Shown here in pieces: positions 21,518 through 32,900 of a DNA stretch of 64,000 bases; positions within the stretch are counted from its first letter, which is position 1, and the number at the start of each line of letters is the position of its first letter. The translations under genes and the position numbers were made by a program. Source of the stretch: Cichorium intybus (taxonomy: Eukaryota > Streptophyta > Magnoliopsida > Asterales > Asteraceae); assembly GCA_023525715.1 (NCBI GenBank), contig CM042012.1, forward strand, positions 120,238,298 to 120,302,297. The letters are read 5' to 3'. A model generated the notes under the pieces. That model was not told the DNA's origin. It saw nothing but the letters and a program-made list of their open reading frames with translations, and searched no databases.

Positions 21518-23693
21518 TGTATTGGTTTCCATGTTAGAAATTTGGGGTAAAACAATGACTTGGATTTCTGAAAATCATGTTGAAACACTTTCAAATCAAA
21601 GTATTTCAACTGTACAATTGAACATTTGATTGGATAAGATTCAGAGTTTGTTCAAGATTAGAGAATGTGAAATGATATGAATTTTCGTACCCTGAAAATG
21701 ACCAAAAAACGGCTATAAAACCTGTCAAAAACTGTCATTGGGCGTGTTACACTGGTCGTGTAATATGACACGGGTCGTGTACTTACTCGGAAATGTTTCT
21801 GTCAAAATGCCCTTGCAATTCACACGGGTCGTGTAAATATGACATGAGTAGTGTCAGCACGTACACGGGTCGTGTAAATTTATACAGGCCGTGTACTTCC
21901 TCAGAAAATTTTCTATCAAAATACCCTTACAATTTACACGCGTCGTGTAAAATTGACACGGGTCGTGTCAGACTATTTTTTTGGAAAAGTGAATTTCTAA
22001 CCGACAGTTTACTTTGAATCTTGATCAAATTCAAACAAGTGTGTACTCCACACCTTTCTTAATTGTTTAATGTTTGTGAAGATCACATTTGGTCAACAAA
22101 TTAATCCATTATACTTAAATACATATTAGTAATATACGATTACCAACATTCCATACCCTATAAAAAGTACTCTTTATTCTCAACGTTTTTTTACATAATC
22201 ACTAGTTTCTTTTAAGTTAAAACTCGATGTAGCATCCTCACAATTATTTGCATCCGCTTACGTTGGTAGCACCAAGTATATGCCAATGACACATAGCGGA
22301 TATTAAACTATATCCTATAGTTGATCTTCTCTGGTGGAGATATCTAGACTAATCGTGAACCAAATTACCAAGTTTATAACACTTTAATGGAAGACGTTAG
22401 TAAACGCCAACGGACTTCGTCCCCAAGTAGCGATTGGAAAATTATATGGCCTTAAACTTTTTAGCCCGATTTATTGTGGGAAATTTTACAACGTTGACAT
22501 TTTGACATGGTGAAAAAAAAGGAATTGCAAGTTCCAATTCTAGCCGTCATAATCCGTTATTTGCTAATCGTCGAAGTTTCTATGGTAGCTTCGAAATTTG
22601 TTTTTTCTTAGCGACAATGTAATATCATAATGAAGGTTACGACTCACCGCCGAATCGATGGAAGTATGTGTTAGTTTGAAGGATTCCTTAAACGACGTTG
22701 AAACAATGTATAATTATATTTCGCTCGAATGACCATTTTTACCACATGTCGATAGTACATCCAGGAAGAATATGTTGCGCTAGGAATATCACTTCCAATA
22801 ACCGAAGTAGATTAAGGTGACTTTGAAGAGTTGTCAGACTAAATAAACTCCAATTTCATGAATAGTTGAAGATGACCAGTTTTGCGAGTTTCATTCAAAA
22901 TTATTAGTATATTCAATTTCTAGGTTTAAGATCTTGTACTTTCAACCTTTTTATTTTATATATTAAAATCAAATATAATATAAATACTTATTTGGTTGGA
23001 GTTCAATTTGAATTTATTAAAAAAGAAAATTCACATGGAAACCAGTCTTTTAGAAAATCGGTTTATCTAAAACTTAAACTGGTCCTATCGTATATCCATT
23101 TCACTCACAATAAACCGGCCAAAACTTCTTCGGATTTAACCAAATCTAGCACCTAAAAAAACAATGCAAACCGAACCGAATTAAAGAAGACAACTTCGGT
23201 TTTAACAGGGTTTGTGCACATTTAAATGATACAATGCATAATTTCGTTCTAATATTTTAGAGTAGAGTTTACTAGAACGAAATTATTTTAATTAGTTGAC
23301 ATATTATAGTTGGGGTGCCCCAATCTTCATGGAACTCATCAGTTTTTACTTGGCTCACATATTACTATAGGGCATTGATTATACGAACCGTGTTTAGGAG
23401 CTTTTTTGGGTCTGTCCAAAAACTAAAATTTTTTTATCTTACCAGTGTGAAGTGTAAAATTAACTAATTAAATTGTTTGAACATGGCTTTTTTGTTATTT
23501 TTGACCATTTGTGTGTATATAGGAGTAGTTTTATTTGGTTTCTAACATAATATATGTTATTGGCTTTCATTTTGCTTGATTCTCGACTTTTGTATTGTTG
23601 GATTAGGTGTCTAAGCCACAACTAATAATTTGTATTTACTTAATTAATAGTAGCAAAGTCCATTTAGGTTGCCCTTATAGCTGGAGGTTTGGT
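21518..23693. other. AT-rich DNA with a palindrome cluster; otherwise unrecognised
   Basis: Apart from the palindromes at 21749-21968 and a GGCTATAAAACC TATA-like word near 21710, I recognise no gene or bounded element. The arrangement resembles the promoter/leader of an LTR. The true left edge of the Athila-like LTR may lie within the last 100 bases. Confidence 0.4.
21749..21968. repeat. Cluster of 13-bp palindromes, core CACGGGTCGTG
   Basis: Perfect ACACG-GGT-CGTGT copies lie at 21768-21780, 21822-21834, 21863-21875 and 21956-21968. Imperfect copies lie at 21749 (ACACTGGTCGTGT), 21842 (ACATGAGTAGTGT), near 21884 (TACAGGCCGTGTA) and 21936 (ACACGCGTCGTGT). They come mostly in pairs 6-9 bases apart and start about 40 bases after a TATA-like word. 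The same core is found in the LTRs of Tekay element B. Confidence 0.85.
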
Positions 23694-23916
23694 AGAAAGT
23701 TCGGTAGAGAGAAATGTTGATTTATTATGCGATTAATAAATCAATAGGAATTAAATATATGGTTTGTTAATATAATAAAGTGATAATATATTAATTAGAA
23801 ACTATATTAATTGATTAATAATTAATCAGGAATTAATTGGATTAATTTCTGTGGCATTAATTAGATTAATAAGGAGGACAGGGGCTAAAGTTGTTCCAAT
23901 TAAATAGTTGAATTAA

Positions 23917-23955
23917 CACGCGCGGCGCGCCAATTTATAGGCCGCGGCGCGCGTA
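23917..23955. repeat. CG-rich paired module in Athila-like LTR
   Basis: CGCGCGGCGCGCC, then AATTTATAG, then GCCGCGGCGCGCG: two short inverted-repeat-like CG blocks around an AT spacer, in an otherwise AT-rich LTR. The counterpart in the other LTR is 59031-59069. Confidence 0.8.
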
Positions 23956-24042
23956 TGAATAATCCGGAAAATGGCTTAGAGATTGGGTTTATCTCTGTTT
24001 GAAAGTCAAACGAGGTTTATCTCTAAGGGTCATTTGGTAGCC

Positions 24043-24050
24043 TATAAATA
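24043..24050 (+). promoter_or_regulatory. TATA box on the plus strand (antisense to the element)
   Basis: TATAAATA in GTAGCCTATAAATATGGACC, about 90 bases downstream of the CG module. Conserved at 59156-59163 in the other LTR. Confidence 0.5.
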
Positions 24051-25427
24051 TGGACCCCTGGACCTCATAATCAAGTGCTATTTTATTCTATTCTCTCTGG
24101 AATTTTTGTGACCTGTCCCAATGGCTCCCTGGGTGTGATCTCATTTGAGGCAGGACATTTGTGCTGCTTAGCTTCAAGATTAAACTAAAGGTTAGTTTTT
24201 CTGATTTATTTCTTTTAGTTAATTTTTGTTTGGCCTTTAGGAATTAGTTACATGTTCAAAGTAAGAAAACATAGATCCTTTCTAGGTTGCATGTGAACTT
24301 AGGTTTTAGTTCATTGGTTGCAGAAATCCTTTCATGTATTACTTCTCAAAATAATGTTTTGTTAAACGGCGAATATATATATGAAAAGAGCAACATAATT
24401 AGCAAGTAGTGAGCAAAAAGAAACAGAGTACCGTTACTGACCTCGCAGCGGTCGTCATGCGGTCAAAGATAAGAAATACCTAACACACTCACTTAGCACA
24501 GTGGAAGTCAGGGTCGATCTGCAGGAGTTACGTGGTCAAGTCAGGTGACAGATTACCAACTATAGTGTCACGCTATAGTCGGAGGACTTAATTCCTAAGC
24601 TTTTGACTACTAATCTCATAAAACATGAACTGAAACAATTCCAACCAAACCTAAACTTAAACTAACTCCAAACAAACCTAGTCACTTACTGAAATCAGAA
24701 GTACATCTTTAATTCAGAAGCAAACAAAGGCAAACAATCAAACATAAACCAATGCATAAACTAAACCAATAACTAAGGTCCAACTGAACAGTCACTGGCT
24801 AAATTCAAACCACAAAGCTAACCCTGGTTGACTACTGAAATCAGCAAAGGGATTCAGTCCAAACACGGTCATACAAACATCCAAACACCAAACAAATAAC
24901 ACAATCCAATATCAAGCATAAAATACCAAAAAACCACAATTACTGGTAACCGAATGATTATCATAAACCAAAAAACGAATTCCAATGATCCAATACAGTA
25001 ACCAACACTGAAAAACAGTAAACTAAAATGCTCAAGGTCAGTGGTTGTCACTCCCAAAGACCCTAGTGTAACACCCTAATTTTTTTTAAATAATAAACCA
25101 AATTCAGTAAAATCACATTATATTTTATAAACATTCACAATTCAAGCTCATTAATTACTCCAAAAACATTTAATCTCTAATATTTAAAATAACAGCATCA
25201 ATGTGTACCCGTCATGCCCGACCGTCATTTCCACCTGTAAACCTGAAATAGTAATTTAATAGGGAAAGGTTAAGCACATAGCTTAGTGAGTTCCAACACC
25301 TACACAGCATGTCAGTGATGCATACCCAGCCCCCTATAAGGTAAAATACAACCATACATCACAGTAAAATAAACACATAATCCGTTCTACCCAGTACATT
25401 GAGTTATACTCTCCTACTCAGTATTTC

Positions 25428-25640
25428 GAGCCGCGCATACTCTGTTCGTCGAGTCATACGTATCTGCTCAATAGACCATTCAACACTCAGAGCCGCGCAT
25501 ACTCTGTACGTCGAGTCATGCATATCTGCTCAATAAATCAAACTACACCGCTCAGCACTCAGAGCCGCGCATACTCTGTACGTCGAGCCATGCGTATCTG
25601 CTCAGTGCATCTTGCGGACATCTCTATATTGCTCAGTACG
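25428..25640. repeat. Three-copy tandem repeat of about 70 bp in the LTR
   Basis: Each unit carries GAGCCGCGCATACTCTGT, CGTCGAG and ATGCGTATCTGCTCA-like words. The same array is at about 30835-31050 and 39999-40220. Confidence 0.85.
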
Positions 25641-26981
25641 TCGAGCCCGTATTTTCTACACACTAGACCTAGACACGTCTAGTACTAACCACACACCATA
25701 CCCCAACAATTACAACTATAAAAGGAAGGTATAATATTAATAAAATACACACCGCTACAACATCATACAAACACACATAACTACAATAAAGCACATATTA
25801 CATCCACACAATGTAGTGAGAAACTCACCTGATATGTAGAAGTAGGTCGTACACACAAGCACGTGATACTCAAGAACTCTCATTCTTCCCCGAACCTACA
25901 TTCCACATGGTACTGTTTAGAACGAATTAACGTTTACATTTATTACTTATAATTATATAAGTATACATGTATTTTCCCGATACCCGACACGTATCGTGTC
26001 CATACCCTCCCTTTACTTTATAAATATGCCATTGAGGTTATTAATTATCTTAATAAGCATATATAGGACCTAACACCCGCTACGAACTCTAAGCCGCAAC
26101 CAAGACCAAAAACCACGAAATATTCCTTGACAGCAAAACTGAATTTTAGACCCACGACAAGATTTGTAATATTAAACCAAGGAGGGATTGGAAACAAAAT
26201 CCAATAAAAATCAAGGGTAGACTAGACCCAAGGGCAAGGTCACAGTGCTTGACCTCAGGTCAAAATCATTATCCAATAACAAATGAAAAATCCCCTAACT
26301 TGACTGATTATATCAGTCCACCCATTAGACCACCCTTCAAAGATATGACCAAACGACAAAACGAACAGGGCGTTAGGTTATGGTTTTTGGTGTGAATAAA
26401 CTAGACAAATAACCCAGATGTTTCCCATTGGTCTTGCTCCCAAAACATGTTTGTATATTTATTTATGAATTTTTAAAAACAGAATTCACTGTATAGGATA
26501 GTCCTGGACCAACTGGTGAAGATTGCAACTTTCACCTAAGCTAGCAGACGAATCAGATCATAGTCTTCTGGATATAAAAACTAGACAGTTAAAACTTTCT
26601 ATAAAGGTATGATTCATCCCAAATGGCCTAATACACTATTTTATATGAATTTATCAATGTGACCCAAAAACAGGAACTTTAGAATCACAGGAATTAACTA
26701 CTAAGGTTATGATTTTCACCCACCTAACCCATCAAGACATCTATTAAGACCTTTTATGGTCTGAATGGGCTTCAAGGAACATTCAAAACTCAGAATTTAT
26801 AGCACCACACCTCTCCCCAATACATAAGCATCGAGATCCATCCAAACACCCACCCAACATCACATATATTGGTGTGTGTTGCATAAAACTTGATTAGAAC
26901 AAATAAAGTTAAACCACAAGAGATCACGATCATTTCCAGAACCAGATCATATGTGGACCTTTGAATACAACACACCCACTT

Positions 26982-27004
26982 GCACACACACACACACACA
27001 CACA
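26982..27004. repeat. (CA)n microsatellite
   Basis: Alternating CA run in the left LTR. The equivalent in the right LTR (43724-43740) is shorter. Confidence 0.9.
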
Positions 27005-27618
27005 TAACCCACGGTGGGATTGTGGTGGTGGTGCATCACGATTGTAGAATAGGAGGGACAAGGACAAAGCTTACCTCAAGGAAAATCCAACAACTCTTGA
27101 CACGAGACCCTTGCTGTCTTCTTCTACCTTGATCCCACGCACAATACACCTTGCTCCCCCTCTCCTTCTCACTACAACACGGCAGCAGCAAAACCTCGAG
27201 ATAGCAAAGCCGAGAGAGGAAAGAAAGGACAAGAAAGAAAAGAACACGGCTAGATGATATTAGGGTTGCAAGAGTCGTTTCTTCTTTTTTTTTTTTTTAA
27301 TTAAACCAGCAGCACAACTTGGCTGCATAACTTCAAGAATAGTCGTACAATAAGCCTAGGTTAATCAATGCAACTTTGGTTGCATGGCAAGTTTGGTCCT
27401 TCTACTTTGGCACACTAATTTTTAAAAATCTCAAATAGTTATTTCCATCAAAAGGAGTTTACTAAAATGACAATATACCCCCTCCTCAACATAATTTAAT
27501 TTATAGGTTATTAATATGAATATTACTTTTATTTTAAATTATATTTATTTATATAATTTATGCACTAAGATGACTAATTCACGGAAAACAAAAACGCATC
27601 GGAAAACGAGGTGTTACA

Positions 27619-27632
27619 ACTCTCCCCCACTT
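27619..27632 (-). other. Polypurine tract of the gene-carrying element
   Basis: ACTCTCCCCCACTT on the plus strand reads AAGTGGGGGAGAGT in element sense, directly before the 3' LTR. This is where plus-strand DNA synthesis is primed in LTR elements. Confidence 0.75.
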
Positions 27633-27939
27633 ACAAAAATTTCTTCCCCGAAATTCAACACCTAGACAATAGGTAACAACTTTACTTGTTTTATATAACA
27701 TCACATCACTAATAATCAACAGCCTATATTGGTCTGTATATTAAAGTAATCAATAAACGACACCACTATATACACCTTGATTCCAAAAAGTCTCTTCAAT
27801 ATCCCGTTATCACCGGAGTCAAGCAGCGAATTTTGAAAATTAAACGGCACTCAGGGTAGTGAAGAATCACACCTACTGTAGTTAGTTTGAATTTTGGCAA
27901 TAAAGCATGGGTTGTCCTTTCAGTTCCAGCTGCAAGATG

Positions 27940-27950
27940 CTATATATATA
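27940..27950 (+). promoter_or_regulatory. Probable TATA box of the captured RWP-RK gene
   Basis: CTATATATATA about 95 bases before the start codon at 28046, followed by pyrimidine-rich sequence (CAATCTCATCCTCTC). It suggests that the gene's own promoter was captured with it. Confidence 0.5.
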
Positions 27951-28045
27951 CAGATATGTAGTATCATCCATATCCACAATCTTTCAATCTCATCCTCTCT
28001 TACCACTAGTTTATTTGTAAACGAACTCATTTTTAAAGTTGAGTT

Positions 28046-29682
28046 ATGGAAAACGGATCTTCAATGAACAATCTGTCGAACCCTGGACCTGGTTTCTCAC
28101 AAGGAGAGAGTTCTTCAAATCAGACGTCTTTACTGGAGTTCGGGTGACTTTAACATTCTAGACATCCATTATTTATTTTTCATTTATCTTTCTAATGTTT
28201 TGATTGGTTCTGAATTATGGTACAGACTTCCAGATATACCATCATTGGAGCAACTTCAAAGTGAGTTGGAAATGTTTCCCCATATGAGTATTAATCAGGA
28301 AGATCTAGTACCCTCATCTTTAGATTTTGCACTTGATCAGACTCCATACCTCCTTCCAGGTTAAATTCTTTTGAATGATTGCTTTTATGAGTATTTAATT
28401 TAATTTTATCATATGACATTTGTTATTTTATAGATCCATTTGCAGATGGTCTATCCGATTACAATCCATTCATCGACGTACCCTCAACGAGTAGTGAGAT
28501 CATCCCCATGAATCAAGGATTCACGACTGACATTCTGAATGAAAGTCAATTACAAACAACTCACAACATCAATATTGAAATGAATCCCGAGTTTGGGGGT
28601 GGTTTTCAATACCAAGATCACCTTCAGTTGATTCAAAGAAATTTAGAAGGATTTCAGAATCTTGGGTTCTTGGTTGAAAACCAGCAATTACTACCGATAG
28701 AAGCCACTTATTTTGATGAATCAATGTTCATCTTTGGATCAGAAAATCAAGATCATGTTCAAATGATCCATAATGATAACGATACAACTGGATTCAAACC
28801 TTCGAGTTCAGAAAACATAACAGGTGGTAGTGGAAGTAGTTCCAGACATGGATTAAGTAGAGAAATTATAGTTGAACATTTTAATAAGCCAATTAAACAA
28901 GCTGCAAATGATCTTAACATGGGTACAACACAGTTGAAGATACGCTGTAGAGATTTAGGTATCGAACGTTGGCCCCAACGAAAACTTAAGAGTCTGCAAA
29001 CTCTTATTGATCGTGCTGAGGTAAAGAATTACATTTTTGTTTTTAATTCCCTTATATCATAAGCTTGCAATTACTAAAGTTATTTGTGCCACAGGAAATT
29101 GGTAACGAGTTTAGTGAGGCAACAGAATTGTCGAGAGATTTAATACCCAACCTAAAAAGGGAGAAAGAAGCGATAATTGAAGGGTCACAATCGGATCTAA
29201 CAGACGTCACAAAGAAGCTGAGACAGGCTGCTCACAAGGTTGCATTTAAGAAAAGAAAAATTCAGGAAATGGAGAAAGCTTCATCAGGAACTCATACACA
29301 GCAGCAGTCTCTGCCATCTGATACTGGTATGAGTAGTTTGAACCCTGATTTACTCGTGTCTACGAGTGAAGAGAATTTTGGAGGCTTAGTAGGTGACCTA
29401 GCTTGGTTTCTTCCTTCTTATAGCTACCCCCAACTGGTTCCGAATTGGAACCCTTCCTCATCACTGACCCACTTACACACGCCCCAAATGGGTCAATATT
29501 TAGCCCCTAATCATGGGGTTACGAGTTCCAACCCTATCGAGACTTCATACCTTGAAACTCCTCCTCCAACAACAGAAAGCATACCCATCCCAAATCCTCA
29601 AGAAGGTACAACTCAACCTAATGATGACAAAGAGTGGAGTGTAGAAGATCTTTTCTCGCTTCTTTCTGATTCTCCAGTTTAG
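28046..29682 (+). CDS. RWP-RK transcription factor, RKD type (four exons), inside an LTR element
   Basis: Exons 28046-28143, 28226-28359, 28434-29020 and 29095-29682. All three introns are GT-AG, and the joined frame has 468 codons without a stop. Residues about 217-273 are an RWP-RK DNA-binding domain (IVEHFNKPIKQAANDL, then GIERWPQRKLKSLQTLID). Residues about 285-330 carry the KRLRQA-type coil that follows it in RKD proteins (DLTDVTKKLRQAAHK). There is no PB1 or GAF-like region, so it is not a NIN-like protein. RKD factors act in the nucleus and are known for egg-cell and embryo programmes in Arabidopsis, Marchantia and citrus. The gene lies antisense to the surrounding element, between its primer site and polypurine tract. 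A (TTA)n tract follows at 29770. Whether it is expressed cannot be told from sequence. Confidence 0.85.
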
Positions 29683-30458
29683 GTTAGTAGTTCTGTAAAC
29701 TTTTCTTAATGTGTTAACATAAAGTCACAGTAATGGATCATATGTATCGACGTGTTACTACTTTTATTTATTGTTATTATTATTATTATTATTATTTTAA
29801 CTACCCACACCCTCAGCTAATTGGATTCCTCATGACCAACTCCCTATTCGAACACGGATCCTGTGCTTTCAGTAGTAGGAGCTCTACTACTACCTTCCAC
29901 ACCTATCCTCGTCCGTTCCAATACTTGTCCAGAAGTCCCCAATTCACTTCTCACTGATAATTTTAATACATACCCCAAGTTGTTTCACGAACATAGTTGT
30001 ATACAATTATCAAATTAGAAAGTCTTTCAAATAAAAGGAATTACTTTACGGATACAACCAAACAAGGAACGTGCAATAAGGCAAACTCAAACATTCTAGG
30101 ACTATTTAGTCCCTACTACCTACACTTTAATGACATTCCTTAAACAACCTATCAACTCTAGCATTCATTTACAATAGCAAGCAACAAATAACTGTACACC
30201 AATACGTAGTTTTCTAGTAGGCAATCTAGCATACATATACCATATATCACAGAAAACATCAACAAAGACTAAGCACTTAAACATTTTCCCCACTGACGTC
30301 GGCTGGCGGTACATACTGCGTCTTCTCTACGACGTTCATTTAACCCCTAACTTCAAAAACAACTTTTAATTTCTTGTAAAAATATCTTTAAAGAAAATTT
30401 TTGAGTCTAAAGCTTGAGATCAAAACCCACCAAGTGAGTCTGATTCACTCAAGCTATT
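29683..30458. other. 3' flank of the RWP-RK gene and leader of the gene-carrying element
   Basis: About 29683-29950 probably belongs to the captured gene's 3' side. From about 29950 to the primer site the sequence looks like the untranslated leader of the element (sense is minus). No gag-like frame is present. Confidence 0.5.
29770..29797. repeat. (TTA)n microsatellite
   Basis: TTATTATTATTATTATTA run about 90 bases after the stop of the RWP-RK gene. Confidence 0.85.
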
Positions 30459-30470
30459 GCTCTGATACCA
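30459..30470 (-). other. Primer binding site (tRNA-Met type) of the gene-carrying element
   Basis: GCTCTGATACCA on the plus strand is TGGTATCAGAGC in element sense, complementary to the 3' end of initiator tRNA-Met, three bases from the LTR end. Confidence 0.9.
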
Positions 30471-30473
30471 ACT

Positions 30474-31308
30474 TGTAACACCCCAATTTTTTTTAAATAA
30501 TAAACCAAATTCAGTAAAATCACATTATATTTTATAAACATTCACAATTCAAACTCATTAATTACTCCAAAAACATTTAATCTCTAATATTTAAAATAAC
30601 AGCATCAATGTGTACCCGTCATGCCCGACCGTCATTTCCACCTGTAAACCTGAAATAGTAATTTAATAGGGAAAGGTTAAGCACATAGCTTAGTAAGTTC
30701 CAACACCTACACAGCATGTCAGTTACGCATACCCAGCCCCCTATAAGGTAAAATACAACCATACATCACAGTAAAATAAACACATAATCCGCTCTACCCA
30801 GTACATTGAGTTATACTCTCCTACTCAGTATTTCGAGCCGCGCATACTCTGTTCGTCGAGTCATGCGTATCTGCTCAATAGACCATTCAACACTCAGAGC
30901 CGTACATACTCTGTACGTCGACTCATGCGTATCTGCTCAATAAATCAAACTACACCGCTCAGCACTCAGATCCGCGCATACTCTGTACGTCGAGCCATGC
31001 GTATCTGCTTAGTGCATCTTGCGGACATCTCTATATTGCTCAGTACGTCGAGCCCGTATTTTCTACACACTAGACCTAGACAAGTCTAGTACTAACCACA
31101 CACCATACCCCAACAATTACAACTATAAAAGGAAGGTATAATATTAATAAAATACACACCGCTACAACATCATACAAACACACATAACTACAATAAAGCA
31201 CATATTACTTCCACACAATGTAGTGAGAAACTCACATGATATGTAGAAGTAGGTCGTACACACACGCACGTGATACTCAAGAACTCTCCTTCTTCCCCGA
31301 ACCTACAT
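30474..31308 (-). mobile_element. 5' LTR of the gene-carrying element, segment 1
   Basis: Matches 25067-25904 with a few percent changes. It breaks off after CCGAACCTACAT, where an inverted piece of element A begins. Bases 30712-31308 recur at 39878-40474. Confidence 0.85.
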
Positions 31309-32469
31309 ACAAGCTCAATGAATAATCGATAAGCGTTACAAAAAAAATACACAACATGAAATTTTCAACTTTCACATCATATCATGGCTCCCAGCAATAT
31401 CGAGTCCTAAGGACTCAATGTACATCCCCTGAGTGAATGATAGAATTACTGGCCGATTAAGCGATCACAACACTTGTATGTGGTCCCACCACAATTACTG
31501 CTTACACGATCGTCACAACGTATATATGTGGTCCCAACCACCAACAATAGTCAGTGGCCCCACAGAAAAGGTGGTCTCAACCACAAGTACCGAGTATGTG
31601 ACCCTACGGAAAGGTGGTCCCAATCACATGAACAGGTAATGTGGCCCCACAGGAAAAGTAACACTTAGGTATCGATTACTCACCTTGATTTACCCTTTGT
31701 TTCCTTGCACTCGCTATAACTGCTTGATTTGTACCTATATATTTATTTATAGGTAAACCACTATTTCAACCGACACTACTACTACAGATCACATCATTAC
31801 TCTGTTTTGTATTCTCTTCAATAATTCCAATATGATACATCGTGATTTATCAAGTAAAGAACGGCTAGGTAGAAGATTAGATAGGGTGGCAGGATCCTTT
31901 CAGCATTTTAGCCTTTCGGAAAATCCAACAACCAGATCCCATGTAATCGGCCTAGGCACCGCCCTCGTAAGTAAATCATTTGGTATAATTTATGGAATTA
32001 CGAATAGTATAACCTCCACATTTTATAGTTTAACATTTATAAACTATTAGGGAAATGCGATAACGATTACTCACTTAATATTGACGCTTTCGCAAAGCCT
32101 TGACACGCTTCCCGTTCCGCTCTTCCAACACTTCCCGAGCACCTCGTTACCAGCTACCCCTTGCTCCTAACTCCTCCCGACCTATTTTCCTCACCAGAAC
32201 ACTTCTCGATATCGTAAGGTTGTTTGGTGTTTGTTGTGGGTTGAAATGAAGAAGTTGGGCCTCTATTTATAGGGCTTGAAAACACTATTCACGACGTCAT
32301 CACGACATCATTGTCACTATTCACGACATCGTCATCACTATTCATGAGGTAAGCGCTTATTTCATTTATCTGATACTATTCACGCCGGAGTTACTATTCA
32401 CGCCGGAGTACTACTCACGCCGGAGTTACTATTCACAACGTTTTTTTTATTTAAAAAAGCGGTCGTTAC
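31308..32469 (-). mobile_element. Inverted, truncated LTR of Tekay element A
   Basis: Reverse complement of 32706-33855 with small differences (including GTGGTCCCAACCAC-like repeats and the TGACGTC-type array). It lacks the last 240 bases of the LTR. It forms the left arm of a foldback of about 2.5 kb with the following 5' LTR. Confidence 0.85.
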
Positions 32470-32703
32470 TATTCAGACCCTTCCATGGGGAAACCTTAAG
32501 CATCACCATATCACCAACTTGAAACTCTATAGGTTTCACTCGACGATCAGCATACTGCTTTTGGCGGTTTTGAGCAACTTTCAAATGTTCTCGAATTTTT
32601 TCCTCGGTTTGAGCGACAATCTCGGGTCTGGCTAATGGCTTCTCCCCTAACTCTGTCCAACAGGTAGGGGTATGGCATGGTGCTCCATACAGTGCTTCGT
32701 ACT
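32470..32703 (-). pseudogene. Inverted fragment of element A integrase C-terminal region
   Basis: Reverse complement of about 38236-38473 (ALYGAPC through VSPWKGL). It is joined on one side straight to an LTR, skipping the last 400 bases of pol, and on the other to the 5' LTR of element A. It forms the loop between the two inverted LTR arms. Confidence 0.85.
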
Positions 32704-32805
32704 TGTAACGACCGTTTTTTTTAAATTAAAAAAAAACGTTGTGAATAGTAACTCCGGCGTGAATAGTACCCGATAAATGAAGTAAGCGCTTACCTCATGA
32801 ATAGT

Positions 32806-32880
32806 GACGATGATGTCGTGATGACGTCGTGATGACGTTGTGAATAGTGACGATGATGTCGTGATGACGTCGTGAATAGT
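32806..32880 (+). promoter_or_regulatory. Array of TGACG/TGACGTC motifs upstream of the LTR TATA box
   Basis: Repeated GATGTCGTGATGACGTCGTG units with at least four TGACG cores, two of them as the palindrome TGACGTC, ending about 20 bases before CCTATAAATATAGG. TGACG cores are the classic sites for plant TGA-type bZIP factors (as-1-like). Repeated in the 3' LTR (39015-39090) and in the inverted arm. Confidence 0.6.
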
Positions 32881-32892
32881 GTTTTCAAGCCC

Positions 32893-32900
32893 TATAAATA
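32893..32900 (+). promoter_or_regulatory. TATA box of element A LTR
   Basis: TATAAATA within CCCTATAAATATAGGCCC. The 3' LTR has CCCTATAAATAGAAGC at the same place (39102-39117). Confidence 0.7.

Larger units (their letters stand above)
23694..25066 (-). mobile_element. Athila-like 3' LTR, first segment
   Basis: Matches 58806-60170 base for base with scattered changes, including the AACACGCGCGGCGCG module and CCTATAAATATGG. It is interrupted after CCTAG (25062-25066). The LTR continues at 52613 with the duplicated CCTAG and CCACTAATGC. Confidence 0.88.
25067..27618 (-). mobile_element. 3' LTR (left) of the gene-carrying element, 2552 bp, uninterrupted
   Basis: Starts TGTAACACCCTAATTTTT and ends GAGGTGTTACA. 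It contains a roughly 70-bp tandem repeat (about 25428-25640) and a (CA)n tract (26982-27004), and serves as the reference to reconstruct the broken right LTR. Confidence 0.88.

Noticed and set aside
24869..25057. 62-residue minus-strand frame repeated at 59983-60171
   Set aside because: The repetition comes from LTR duplication; the frame is hydrophobic and short with no known family and is best explained as LTR sequence.
28046..29682. NIN-like protein (NLP) instead of RKD
   Set aside because: No N-terminal GAF-like region and no C-terminal PB1 domain; the coil after RWP-RK matches the RKD type.
31433..31668. Small frames repeated at 33524-33730 and 39707-39928
   Set aside because: They are the LTR array of element A read as protein; conservation follows from LTR identity.
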